This document shows, piece after piece, positions 16,592 through 28,100 of a stretch of 42,775 nucleotides of DNA (its first letter is position 1; every line of letters starts with the position of its first letter). The DNA comes from an uncultured beta proteobacterium (GTDB taxonomy: Bacteria > Pseudomonadota > Gammaproteobacteria > Burkholderiales > Burkholderiaceae_C), in assembly GCA_903876045.1 (NCBI GenBank), contig CAIQYP010000336.1, positions 1 through 42,775 on the forward strand, in the 5' to 3' direction. The notes beneath the pieces were generated by a model. It worked only from the letters and a program-made list of their open reading frames with translations, made no database searches and was not told the DNA's origin. A program made the translations under genes and the position numbers.

Positions 16592-17066
16592 GTTCTTCCC
16601 ACTATTAATTTTCGATATTCCGCAGTGCGCAATGGTACGCGAATCAGACGACGACTCCATTCTCAACCCTCATAAAGCTCAAAAAACCGGCTAGTTAACG
16701 CTTCCACAATTCAAATGCAGCGCATTAGCTATTGCGCCTATTGCGTGCCCCGCAAATAGGCCAAATTCTGGAAATTGCCCACTTGTTTGAATGAGTGTTC
16801 GCAGCACCCCCGTCCGACACTGAAGCTTGCAACTAACTTACAACGCAGGGGTCAATAAAGTCCGAAAAAGCGTGAATAGTTGGCACTTTTACCGATTTAG
16901 TCACATTTGCACCCCTCCTCATATTTGTAATTATTTGCAAAATATGTGCGTTGATCGAATTTTCGGGAAGTCGATCAAGCCATCTCTGCTGAAGTGATGT
17001 CCAGATTGGCACAGATGCAAATTAGTCGCTATGCACACCTCAATTTTTGTTCGGGGAGTTATCAAT
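16592..17066. promoter_or_regulatory. Divergent regulatory region, copper chaperone-T2SS operon / mofA
   Basis: 475 bp, clearly more AT-rich than the flanking genes, with no convincing coding frame. It must hold the promoters of the minus-strand sco-gsp operon and of mofA. A candidate sigma70 promoter for mofA is TTGGCA at 17006-17011 and TATGCA at 17030-17035, 18 bp apart, giving a leader of about 25 nt. A perfect dyad (16951-16978) lies upstream of it. A GGGGAG ribosome-binding site is at 17053-17058. Confidence 0.6.
16951..16978. promoter_or_regulatory. Inverted repeat upstream of mofA (candidate operator)
   Basis: TTGATCGA at 16951-16958 and its exact complement TCGATCAA at 16971-16978 are separated by 12 bp, so dyad centres are about two helical turns apart. 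It lies 28-55 bp upstream of the candidate -35 of mofA, the place for an activator. The half-sites contain TTGAT/ATCAA, but the spacing is not that of a Crp/Fnr site (TTGAT-N4-ATCAA). Confidence 0.4.
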
Positions 17067-20000
17067 ATGAAGCTAAACACCATGAAAAAGACCCACCGCG
17101 GTTCATTTAAGCTCAGTCCGGTCACATCAGCTTTGCTGTTGGTGCTGGCTGCCCAGGTCCCTGCCAACCTGGCGTACGCCAACGCTGGCTTCGGTACCGT
17201 CACCGATCTAAACGGCGCAACGGTCAATGTGCCGACGTACTACGCGGCCAGCCCGCAAGGTATTCGTCCTGCCTTCGATCCGGTCACGCATGCCTTGAGC
17301 ACCACCGGCCTGACGGTCGATACCGGTACCCCGCTGCGCAAGTTCGTGGACAAACTCGGCGGCGTCTATAACGGGCTGGAAACCTACAACCCTCTGACAC
17401 CGACCGACCTGTCTGGCGGTATTCCTGTTGCATTGCCCGAAAAATGGGTGAATCTCGCCGGCGTGCAAACCACGGATGACTACTATGAAATCGCGGTCGT
17501 CGAATATACCCAACAACTGCATAGCGACTTGGCCAAGCCGACCCGCCTGCGCGGCTATGTGCAGATCGAAACTGCAAGTATGTATGCCGCCGCATTGGCT
17601 GGAAAACCTCTTTTTGACATTACCGGAGCTGTTCCCAGCGAGCACATTCCAGCGTTCTATCCTGACGGTACCCCCATCTACAAGATGGTGAAGAATGCAG
17701 CAGGCGATATGGTTCCCGATGTAACTCAGCAAGTATATTTTGTGCACAAGCCGCACTACCTTGGCCCGTCAATCGTCGCACAAAGTGGCACGCCGACGCG
17801 TATCAAGTTCACCAACTATCTGCCCTACACGGATAAGGCTGGCGTAACCCATGGCTCCCCAGCCGGTGGTGAGTATTACCTCCCGATTGATGAAACGATT
17901 GCTGGCGGCGGCCCGGTCACGATGCAATTGTTCAATCCGAACGGCACTCCTCAGCTTGATGCGGCAGGCAACCCAATTTCTGGTCCGGTGCTCAGTACGT
18001 CTGGCCCAAACAAAGGTAAGCCCGTCAAGTTCTCCCAGAACCGTGTGGCCATCCACTGGCACGGCGGTGATTCCCCTTGGACCAACGACGGTACACCTCA
18101 CGAATGGTTTACACCGGCTGGGGATGTCTCTTACTCCATGACGGATGCAGACCATCCTAATGGCATTGGCGTTGGCGATTCTTACCAGAACGTGCCCGAC
18201 ATGGCCGATCCGGGCCAGGGTTCGCAGACTCTGTATTACCCGATGAACCTGAGTGGTCGTCTGATGATGTACCACGACCACGTCTCCGGTCTGACCAAAA
18301 TCAACGCCTATGCTGGTGAAGCGTCGGGCCTGATCGTTTACGACATGACAGAGTTGGGCATGGTTGCCCAAGCTTTGAACACAGGTCTTGTCGGAGCCAA
18401 TGGACTCAATATGCCCACCGGCACGCTTCCGTCGGCCATCCCTCTCCTTGACACGGTCGGTATCCCCCTCGTCATCCAAGACAAGGTTTTCGTGCCCAAG
18501 AACATCGGCCCCAATGCAGTGGCCTCTGACGGCGTGACACCCGCATCCCAGGATGCCAAGTGGGACTTGACCCACTGGGGTCAACCGGGCGACTTCTATT
18601 TCCCTCACGTCTATGAAACCAACCAGGATCCAAACTCCATCGACGGTACCAATCCGGTGGGTCGCTGGGACTGGGGCCCCTGGTTCTGGCCAGTGTTCCC
18701 CGCGCAGTATTCGCTGCCAACAGGTAACTATGGTGATGTCACCGCTACACCAGAAGCCTTCCTCGACACCCCGACGGTCAATGGCCAGCCCTATCCGTTC
18801 ATGGAAGTGGAGCCCAAGACCTATCGCTTCCGTATTTTGAGCATCGGTAACGACCGCACGTTCAATCTCGGCTTCTACCAGGCGACGGACGTCAATGGCA
18901 AGATTTGCGACGCATCTAACCCCGCCGCAACTGCGCCTGCCGCGCCTATCACTGCGGGCGGTATTGGCGCACCAGTTTCTTGTACCGAAGTCCGCTTGGT
19001 TCCGGCACAACCTACCGCTGGTTTCCCCGCAACATGGCCTACCGATGGTCGCGCGGGTGGCGTGCCTGATCCCGCAACCGCTGGTCCGGATATCGTTCAG
19101 ATCGGTAACGAAGGTGGCTTGCTGCCTGCTCCAGCAATCTGGAAATCGCAACCGGTTAACTACGAACAAAACGTCCGCAGCATCACCGTCTTCAACGTGC
19201 TGGACCATGACCTGACACTGATGGGTGGTGAGCGCGCAGACATCTTGGTCGACTTCACCAAGTACGCCGGGCAAACACTGATTATGTATAACGACGCACC
19301 CGCGCCGTTCCCAGGTAACGACCCCCGTAGCGACTATTACACTGGCATGGGTGACAACACCGCCGCCGGTGGTGCCTACGATGTGATGCCTGGCTATGGT
19401 CCGAATACCCGTACCGTGATGCAGTTCAAAGTGGCTGCGACCAAGGGCGCTACTGGTGGACCATTGGATGTCGCTGCATTGAGCACTGCGCTGCCGGTCG
19501 CCTATGCCGCGACACAGCCCAAGAATCTGGTTCCGGAATCGGTCTACAACCAGGCCTTTGGAACTAACCAAACTGATACCTACGCACCTATCGGTACCGG
19601 TTCCGGCGCTGCACCTTATTGGGTGTTTGGCGGCGGCGCGTTTACGCTGACGGGTATCAACATGACCACGCCTGGTTCGTTGTATCCCGCCGGTACGACG
19701 GCTACCATCGACCCGCCGCTGTGCACTCCGCTTGGCACAGCAACCTGCGCCCAGGCCACCGTCACCCCGACGATCGGCGCTGGTGGTCGCCTCTCCTTTG
19801 CGGCCGGCGCATTCAATCCCGGTGCTGGTTACACCACGGTTCCGAACGTGACCTTCTCGGGTTTTGGCGCAGACGGTACGCGTGCTACCGCGATGATTTC
19901 GGCCAATGGCTCCAAGGTTATCAACAAGGCCATTCAGGAATTGTTTGATCCGGTCTTTGGCCGCATGAATGCGACCCTGGCCGCTGAACTGCCGTTCTCC

Positions 20001-22004
20001 ACCGCGACCATCGCCACCACGGTTCCATTGGCTTATATCGATACGCCGATCGAATACCTGGACGGTATCCATGACGACGAAACCCAGATCTGGAAGATCA
20101 CCCACAACGGTGTTGACTCGCACCCGGTGCACTTCCACCTGGTCAACGTACAGGTGATCAACCGCGTGGGCTGGGATGGCACCATCCGACCACCAGCAGC
20201 CAACGAAGTGGGCTGGAAAGAAACGCTGCGCATGAACCCGTTGGAAGACGTGTACGTCGCAGTCAAGGCCAACCGCCCCGTGTTGCCATTCGGTGTGCCC
20301 GCCAGCCACCGTCTGCTCGATCCTTCGCAAGCCGTCGGTTCGACCATGTACTTCACCAATATTGATCCGACGACGGGTAACGCACCGACTACACAGACTG
20401 TGCTGCAGAACGGTGTCAATACCGTGATCAATACAGGTCAGTATTCCAACCAGATGACGGACTTCGACAACGAATACGTCTGGCATTGCCACATCCTCGG
20501 TCACGAAGAGCAGGACTTCATGCGTCCGTTTATCTTCCACCCGAACGTGGTGGTACCTGATGCACCGGCTACTGTGACTGTTGCCGGCGGCAAGGTCACT
20601 TGGCTTGACACGACACCCGTCGGTGGTGTGGACGCTCAAGGCATCCCGACCGCAGGCGCCAATGCCGCTTACCCGGTGAAAACGAGCAGCCCGAAGAACG
20701 AAATCGGCTACAAGATTTACGTCAACGCGGTTCTCGATGCCAACGGATATGTATCAGCTGCAGCGGTTCCTGATGCGGTGACACGTGCCAACGAGACGAG
20801 CGTTGCTGCACCTGCTAATGCAACCACTGCCAACACGGTGGTCGTTGCCTACAACGCAGCGGGTAATTCGAAAGCGGGTACGAATGCCACCACCTTCACA
20901 CAAGGTGCAAACGTGGCAGTAACGCCACCGGCAAGCGCACCTGGCACACAGGCAGGCACGGCATCTATTAACGCACTGGGAACTGGGGTCACGTTTGCCG
21001 TGGCACCTGCCACTCCGTTCGTAGTGGGCGCCTCTGTTACCGGTGGCGGCTTCCCGCTTGGCACCGTTATCAGCGCGCTTGTAGGTACAACCGGGTTCAC
21101 TACCTCCGCGCCAGCAGTGGCCGTGGTGGGTGCTGTGGCTGGTACGACTGGCCCTGGTGCAACTGCCGCTAGCCTGACGATCAGCTTGGCCGCAGCGGCA
21201 GCATTGCCAACACCGACTGCATCTGCAGCGCCTGGAGGTCTGACGCAGACGATGACTTCGACTGGCACGGTGGTCCTGTCATGGACGGCTGTTCCTGGTG
21301 CGACGAGCTACTCGGTGAGCGTTACTGAGACTCCCAGTGGTGCAGCATCGTTAGCGCCGGTCGTTACTCCTGTCACTGCCGTGACGACAACCCCGCTGAC
21401 CGCAACGATCGATGCGACGGGCAAGACTGCGCTGGTGACCACCGGCTTGGTTACTGGTCTGTTCGTGGGTGAGACAGTATCGGGTGGCGGCTTCCCGGTC
21501 GGCACCACCATTGCCACGATCGACACCGTTGCCAACAGCTTCACGCTGAATGCGCAAAGCACAACGCCTGGTCTAGCTGCTCAAGCACTGACCGCTTCGG
21601 GCATAGCGCCGACCTTCACTACGGGTGTTTTGAATGCGAACTCGACCTACGCCTTTGCAGTCACGGCAACTACGTTGAGCGGCACCACGGTGGCGGCGAC
21701 ATCCGGTTTGACCAACTCGCAGACATTGCCACCGGTTGCATTTAGCGGTACTCCAGACGCAGCGGCAGGGTACATCACGATGAACTGGGCCAACAATGCT
21801 CTGAACAAGAACAATGTGGCCAGCTTGTTGTTGACATGGACGGGTGGAGCGGGTGGTACAGCGAAATTTGCGCCAACCACAACGGGTGCCACCATTATGG
21901 GACTGACCAGCGGAACTCCATACACCTTCACCTTGCAAGCGGTGAGCAATTTGGCTGCGTTCAACTCGACTACGGTTACTGCGGGCCCGATCGCCGCGCC
22001 GTAA
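17067..22004 (+). CDS. mofA: MofA-type giant multicopper oxidase (putative Mn(II)/metal oxidase)
   Basis: A 1645-residue exported multicopper oxidase. Signal peptide about 1-38, predicted cut AYA|NAGFG. All copper motifs are intact: HWHG (H330, H332), HDH (H403, H405), HPVHFH (H1019, H1022, H1024) and HCHILGH (H1140, C1141, H1142, H1146), i.e. ten His and the type 1 Cys. By comparison with CotA the axial type 1 position is Phe1151, with Met1152 next. The cupredoxin domains hold long insertions. After about residue 1165 come FN3-like modules and two copies of a GGGFPxGT turn repeat. Known: Leptothrix discophora MofA is a multicopper oxidase of about 1660 residues linked to Mn(II) oxidation and followed by mofB (FKBP) and mofC (heme protein), matching this locus. 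ATG 17067 is chosen because GGGGAG precedes it. The metal substrate is inferred. Confidence 0.9.
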   Translation: MKLNTMKKTHRGSFKLSPVTSALLLVLAAQVPANLAYANAGFGTVTDLNGATVNVPTYYAASPQGIRPAFDPVTHALSTTGLTVDTGTPLRKFVDKLGGVYNGLETYNPLTPTDLSGGIPVALPEKWVNLAGVQTTDDYYEIAVVEYTQQLHSDLAKPTRLRGYVQIETASMYAAALAGKPLFDITGAVPSEHIPAFYPDGTPIYKMVKNAAGDMVPDVTQQVYFVHKPHYLGPSIVAQSGTPTRIKFTNYLPYTDKAGVTHGSPAGGEYYLPIDETIAGGGPVTMQLFNPNGTPQLDAAGNPISGPVLSTSGPNKGKPVKFSQNRVAIHWHGGDSPWTNDGTPHEWFTPAGDVSYSMTDADHPNGIGVGDSYQNVPDMADPGQGSQTLYYPMNLSGRLMMYHDHVSGLTKINAYAGEASGLIVYDMTELGMVAQALNTGLVGANGLNMPTGTLPSAIPLLDTVGIPLVIQDKVFVPKNIGPNAVASDGVTPASQDAKWDLTHWGQPGDFYFPHVYETNQDPNSIDGTNPVGRWDWGPWFWPVFPAQYSLPTGNYGDVTATPEAFLDTPTVNGQPYPFMEVEPKTYRFRILSIGNDRTFNLGFYQATDVNGKICDASNPAATAPAAPITAGGIGAPVSCTEVRLVPAQPTAGFPATWPTDGRAGGVPDPATAGPDIVQIGNEGGLLPAPAIWKSQPVNYEQNVRSITVFNVLDHDLTLMGGERADILVDFTKYAGQTLIMYNDAPAPFPGNDPRSDYYTGMGDNTAAGGAYDVMPGYGPNTRTVMQFKVAATKGATGGPLDVAALSTALPVAYAATQPKNLVPESVYNQAFGTNQTDTYAPIGTGSGAAPYWVFGGGAFTLTGINMTTPGSLYPAGTTATIDPPLCTPLGTATCAQATVTPTIGAGGRLSFAAGAFNPGAGYTTVPNVTFSGFGADGTRATAMISANGSKVINKAIQELFDPVFGRMNATLAAELPFSTATIATTVPLAYIDTPIEYLDGIHDDETQIWKITHNGVDSHPVHFHLVNVQVINRVGWDGTIRPPAANEVGWKETLRMNPLEDVYVAVKANRPVLPFGVPASHRLLDPSQAVGSTMYFTNIDPTTGNAPTTQTVLQNGVNTVINTGQYSNQMTDFDNEYVWHCHILGHEEQDFMRPFIFHPNVVVPDAPATVTVAGGKVTWLDTTPVGGVDAQGIPTAGANAAYPVKTSSPKNEIGYKIYVNAVLDANGYVSAAAVPDAVTRANETSVAAPANATTANTVVVAYNAAGNSKAGTNATTFTQGANVAVTPPASAPGTQAGTASINALGTGVTFAVAPATPFVVGASVTGGGFPLGTVISALVGTTGFTTSAPAVAVVGAVAGTTGPGATAASLTISLAAAAALPTPTASAAPGGLTQTMTSTGTVVLSWTAVPGATSYSVSVTETPSGAASLAPVVTPVTAVTTTPLTATIDATGKTALVTTGLVTGLFVGETVSGGGFPVGTTIATIDTVANSFTLNAQSTTPGLAAQALTASGIAPTFTTGVLNANSTYAFAVTATTLSGTTVAATSGLTNSQTLPPVAFSGTPDAAAGYITMNWANNALNKNNVASLLLTWTGGAGGTAKFAPTTTGATIMGLTSGTPYTFTLQAVSNLAAFNSTTVTAGPIAAP

Positions 22005-22011
22005 GCCAAAC

Positions 22012-22039
22012 TGCCGTTGCCAGGAAACTGGCAACGGCA
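22012..22039 (+). terminator. Hairpin with GAAA tetraloop between mofA and its paralogue
   Basis: A perfect 12-bp stem (22012-22023 with 22028-22039) closed by a GAAA (GNRA) tetraloop, 8 bp after the mofA stop. It is not followed directly by a T tract (the next T run is at 22053-22057), so it may be a leaky terminator or an mRNA-stabilising or processing hairpin rather than a full stop. Confidence 0.55.
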
Positions 22040-22145
22040 AATGGAGTAAATAGTTTTTAAGATTGCTGGTCTTCGCTAACATTTGACAGCGTAACTAGCA
22101 AACAAGTTTGGAAAATTGGTCCACCTTTTTAGGGAGTCAGACATC

Positions 22146-25100
22146 GTGAAGAAACCCCAACACAATTCATTCAAGTTCAGCCCAGTTGCGATTGCTGTCG
22201 CAGTAGTGCTGACATCGCAGTTCGCTGCCAACGTCGCAGTTGCAGGAGCCGGTTTCGGCTCTGCGGCGACCCTTGGCGGTGTGGCTGCACAACCGCAAAC
22301 TTATTACGCGAATAGCCCATCGGGTCCTATTCCCGTGCTGACTACAGCAGCGCCTACGGGAACAGTTAGGGCGGACGGTAGCGGCCTGAAAAACGTTGCC
22401 ACCTCCGGCACATTGATGCGCAAGTTTGTTGATAAGTTGCCAGGCTTCGGTGCGGCAAATGCCAACCTTCTCGGTCAATACATACCACTCGCCGTTGCGG
22501 AGAAGTGGGTCAATCCGATGGGCGTTGCCACAACGGATGACTACTACGAAATCGCCGCTGTCGAGTTCAGTGAAAAAATGCACAGCGACCTGCCGAAGGC
22601 CACGAAATTGCGCGGTTATGTGCAGCTCGAAACTGCTGGCAACGCTGCGACCAGCAAGCACATTGCGTTGACTTATCCCAATGGCACTGCCATCACGGAT
22701 ACGGCTAGAGTTACGGCTGCCAATCCAACCGGCCAGGTTTACGCTTACGATAATCCGCACCACCTCGGCCCGGTTATCACCGCGTCCTCAGGCACGGCGG
22801 TACGGGTCAAATTCACCAACTATCTGCCAATCGGCGGCAAGTTATTTTTGCCAGTTGATCCCACCATTCCCGGCGCTGGTTTAGGCCCGGATAACACCAC
22901 TACTTATGGTGAGAACCGCGCCGGTATGCATCTGGTCGGTGGCCAGGCACCGTGGGTTAGCGCTGGTTCCCCGCATCAGTGGATAGCACCTGCAGGTGAT
23001 GCAGCCTATACCACGAGCGTGAATGCAAATGGTCTTGGCCAATACGGTATGGGCAAGGGTGCTAGCGCCCAGACCTTGCCTGACATGACCGATCCAGGTG
23101 CTGGTTCGACCTATCTGTATTTCCCGAACGACATGTCGGCGCGCTTCACATTTATTCAAGACCGCACCTCTGGCATGACGCGCCTGAACGCCTATGCCGG
23201 TCTGGAAGCCGGCTATGTTGTGACCGACCCAGTCGAGCTTGCCCTGATTAACGGTGGCACGTTGTCCGGTGGCGCACTGCCGGCAGCCGTGACGGTTGCT
23301 GCGGGAACAATCCCGAACTCCTTTGCCACTATCCCGCTGATCATTGAAGACAAGACCTTCGTGCCGGCCAACGTTGCGCAGCAAGATGCCAACTGGGATG
23401 CCGTCAAATGGGGCGCTCCTGGCGACCTGTGGTTCCCGCACGTGTACGAGACAAACCAGAGCCAGACTCTTCAAGGCGGCGTGAACACGGTGGGTCGTTG
23501 GGACTATGGCCCCTGGTTCTGGCCGATCTTCCCCGTTTCCTCCAGCAAGAACGCATTGCCCGCGTTGAGCTTCGTTCCTGAAGCCTACATGGACACGCCA
23601 GTTATCAATGGCACCGCCTACCCTACGGTTAACGTAGAAGCCAAGGCCTATCGTTTCCGCATTCTCAATGCCTCTAACGACCGCTACGTCAATCTGGGCT
23701 TGTACCTGGCTGACACGGCTAACAAGGCACCTCAGCTTGACCAGAATGGCAACCCGATCGTCAATGCTGCGGGCGTGCAACAGTTCTTCACCGATGCATT
23801 GGGACAGGGCAACACCGAAGTCAAGATGGTGCCTGCAGCGCCGATCAATGCTGCCGGCAACCCACCCGGATGGGATGTGGTCAACAACGTTCAGTTGCCG
23901 CTGCCACAATTTGGCACGACATTCCCCTGGAATATCAATGCCGAGCCCTCGGGCCCGACCCGCGCCTGGCCTGTTGATGGCCGTGCCGGTGGCTCGCCTG
24001 ACCCGACAATGTCCGGCCCCGACTTTGTGGTGATCGGTAATGACGGTGGTTTGCTGCCACAAGGCGTGGATATTCCTCCCCAGCCCGTCACCTATGAACA
24101 GAATCGTCGTTCCATTACGGTTACCAACATCTATGGCTACGGCCTGCTGCTTGGCCCATCAGAGCGTGCCGATACGATCGTCGACTTCACCAACTACGCT
24201 GACAAGACACTGATCTTGTACAACGACGCACCAGCGCCCACACCGTTCAACGATCCACGTAACGACTACTACACCGGCGATCCGGACCAGAGCGGCCAGG
24301 GTGGTGCTTACTCCACTTTGCCAGGCTATGGCCCGAACACCCGCACCATGATGCAGGTCGTGGTCGGCGCTAAGGGTGCTATCACCAACGGTGGCGGCCC
24401 GCTCAATGCCGCCGCACTGGCAGCGGCATTGCCCGCAGCCTACGGCGCGTCGCAACCCGCACCGCTGGTGCCAGAGGTGGCCTATAACGCCTCCTTCGGT
24501 ACTGCCGATGCAGATAACTATGGCCGTGTCGCTTCCGGTTCCGCAGCGCAACCAAACCTGACCTTTGCCAGAAGTTCAAATACGCTCGCATTGATTCCCG
24601 GACCGATGAACCTGGTCACTTCTGGCGGACCCAATACGGGTTCGGGCACGGGTTATTTCTCCGTACCCAATGTTGTCATCACCCCAACCAATGGTCTCGG
24701 TAGTGGCGCAGCGGCGACTGCAACGATCAATGCCACCACGGGTCAAGTAACCGGCGTCACACTCACCAGCGCAGGTACGGGCTACACGGCTCTGCCGAAC
24801 GTCACCTTCGTATCGACCGCTACTGTGGCAGGTGCCGTCGTGGCTGATGGCGGAACAGGTTACGTGACTGGCGACCAAGTGGTCTTTAGTGGTGGCGGTG
24901 GCACGGGTGCTGCTGCGACGGTGATCGCGTCCACTGGATCACCCATTTTGACAGCCCCGATTGTGAACAACATCGGTTCCGGCTACACCACAAACCCCAG
25001 TGTTTCCATCACGGGCGGTAGTGGCAGCGGCGCCACGGCTGTGGCGACGATCGTCACCTCCGGTATTTCCGCCACGGTGACCCCGTTGAGCGGCTCCGGC

Positions 25101-28100
25101 TATACCTCTGCTACGACCGCCATCGTGAGCCCGCCACAAACGGCTGGCACGCAAGCGGTTGTCACGCCAACGGTTGCCTTCCCCATATCCGGCGTGTTCA
25201 CCATCGCCGCAGGTGCGGGTGGCTCTGGCTATGACCTGATAAACAATACGACAGTCGTCAACTTCTCTGCGCCACAAATCCAGGGCGGTGTGCCGCCGAC
25301 TGCGACCGCGACCCTCAACCCGGCTGACGGGTCTATCTCGGGCATCACCATGCTGACGGCGGGTTCCGGCTATACGTCCGCGCCCACCATTACCGTCACT
25401 GACGCTGGTGCCAATCAGATTGATCCTGCAACCGGCCTGCCGGTTCAAGGCGCCAACTTGGCCACCGTAACAACGACGCTTGCAGCCACTGGCTCCATTG
25501 GCAGCATTGCCGTCACACCTGGCACAGGTTACACCCTGCCACCGACCATCACGTTTACCACCGGCACCGGTGCAGTCGTGAATCCTGGGCTGGTTAACCC
25601 GGTTGGTACATTGCCTGGCAATACCGGTACGCTGGCTACCCTGACTATGAGCAATGCCGGTACGGGCTACACCACGCCACCGACGATCACGATCACGGAT
25701 CCCGTGAACCTGGCCAATACCAGCGCCAAGGCAAGCTTCGGTCCGTTGGCTGTTTCTAGCGGCACAATCACCGGTGTAACCTTCACCAGCCATGGCTCGG
25801 GCTACACCTCGGCGCCGGCTCTTAGCATTGGCAATAACCTTGCTGGCCTACCAAGTGCCGGTACCGGCGCATTGTTGACGGCAAACATCCTCGCTTCTGG
25901 CACGGGTGCACAGGCTACCGTGGTAGCAAGTACGGCTGCCTCGATTCCTGTGGTGACCAAGGCCGAGCAGGAACTGTATGACGACTATGGTCGCTATAAC
26001 TCGACAGGTGGTGTTGAGCTGCCCTACACGCTGGTTGGTATTCAGACGACGATTCCTTTGAACTACATCGATGCACCGACCGAAGTCATCGGCGAAAACG
26101 AAGTGCAGATCTGGAAATTGGTGGACAACGGTTTCTGGTCCAATTCCATTCATTTCAGCATGGCCGATGTGCAGTTGGTCAACCGCGTGGGTTGGGATGG
26201 CACCGTCAAGCCACCAGCAAGCAACGAAGTGGGCTGGAAAGACACGGTTCGACTGAACCCGCTGGAAGACGCCATCGTTGCAATCAAGGCCAAGACGCCC
26301 AAAGTTCCGTTTGGTCAGCCCAGAAGCACGCGTCTGCAGGATCCGACCTCGATAGTTGGAACCATCAGCCCACCGGCCGCGCCGGCAGCGCTCACGCCTG
26401 GCGTGCGCTACGCTTCCGGCCTAGGCTTCACCGCCGATCCGAACGTGGTCACACAAGCGGGTCTGAATGCTCAAGTGCCAGTGGGACCGATTGCTGTGGG
26501 TACGCAGTTCCTTACAGCGACAGCCAATACGGCAGTCCTGCCAGGCAGCCCGACAGGCAACTTCGACAACGAATTCACCTGGGGTTCAGCGATCCTCGGC
26601 CATGCTGAGAACGACTTCACCCGCCCGATGGTGTTCAACCCGAATGTTGTCACACCGGCACCCAGCACACTGTCCGATCCGCTTGGAACCGGCACTTTGA
26701 ACTGGACCGATCCGACACCGGCATCGACCCCGCTGACAACGCTGGCCAACCCGCAAAATGAAATCGGCTTCAACCTGCTGCAAGCGCCGACGGCCTATAT
26801 CGCCGGAGTGAATGGGGCTGGCGGCTACCGCGTGAATGGCGCATTTGCGCCATACCTCGCCAAGCCTGCCAACGTGACGCAATACATTGAGCCCGCAGCC
26901 AATGTGAAGCCAAACGCTGCCGCCTACTTCGCATACGAGGTGTCAGGATGGAACGCCGCTGGTTCTTCGATCTCCAATATTGCGATCGAAGCACCGCCGG
27001 ATAATCCGACCGCTCTGGTGTTGACGCCTGTATGGGCACCACAAGTTACGCCCACCGCAACGGACGTTCAGCTCACAGCGACTTGGCAAGACAACGCAGT
27101 CAACGAGACCAACTACATCGTGACCCGAACCGGCCCGAGCATCGCAGCGCCCGTCGCTGGCAAGGTGACCGGAGCTGTGGTGACCACTACGCTGCCAGCT
27201 AACCTTGCTGCGGGATCGACCACGACAACTTTTGTTGACCCAAGTCTCCTGGTTGAAGGCAGCTATTACGAATACGATGTGGTAGCCCGCAACGCGTTCG
27301 GTGATTCGAAGGTGTTGTCCGGCACGGTGCAAGCGCCAAACTACATGCCGCTGGCTCCGACCAACCTCGCTGCTGGATTTACCATCGTCAGTCCTTGCCC
27401 GGTTGACGCCGTGACCAAGGTGGCAGTGCCATCGCAATGCCGGCCAGATTTTGTCAATCTGACCTGGACAGACAACGCCATCAACGAAGCCAACTACATC
27501 GTGACCCGTACGGGCGGCAATGTAGCCTTCCCGCAGGTGACTTTGCCCGCCAACAGCGTGTCCTATCAGGATACGACGGCTGCTGAAGGTGTCGCTTACA
27601 CGTATACCGTGGCGGCAGTCAATGCTTCTGGCTCCGCCACTGCCTCGTTGGCTGTGACCGAGCCGGTCGTAGAACCGACGATCCCGAGCAACGTTGTCAT
27701 TACGCCCTCGACGGCGCTGGATGCCAACGGCACGTTCGTGGATACGGCAACGCTGACCTGGAGCGACAACGCCTACACCGAAACCGGTTACCAGGTCTAT
27801 CGTGATGGTGTCGCAATTGGAGCCGTGCAAGCCGGTAGCGCCCTCAACAATCCGATGGGCACGGGAACCGCTGGCTGGAAGTCCAGCCCGGTGCTGAGCT
27901 ACGTGGATACGGGCCTGGTCGATGGCACATCGCACACTTGGTCGGTTCAGGCGATCGGCGTGACGGGCCTGACGAAGATGTCGGCATCCACTGCGCTGAC
28001 CAAGTTGCCTGGTGTTGTTGTCAACCCACCAACAGGTCTGGTGATCACGCCTAACCGCGCTGGTTCCTCGATTGGCCTGCAATGGACCGATATGTCGAAC

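Noticed and set aside
16951-16978. Fnr-type or Crp-type binding site upstream of mofA
   Set aside because: The half-sites resemble TTGAT/ATCAA but are 18 bp apart instead of 4, so the dyad is not a normal site of that family.
17769-20639. Open frame of 956 codons antisense to mofA
   Set aside because: It is a shadow frame of a GC-rich gene: Arg/Gly/His-rich composition, no domain, no ribosome-binding site, and it lies fully opposite a gene with clear copper motifs.
24630-25930. CRISPR or non-coding DNA repeat array
   Set aside because: The repetition is at the protein level (GxGY motif) with variable DNA and spacing, inside a long gene.
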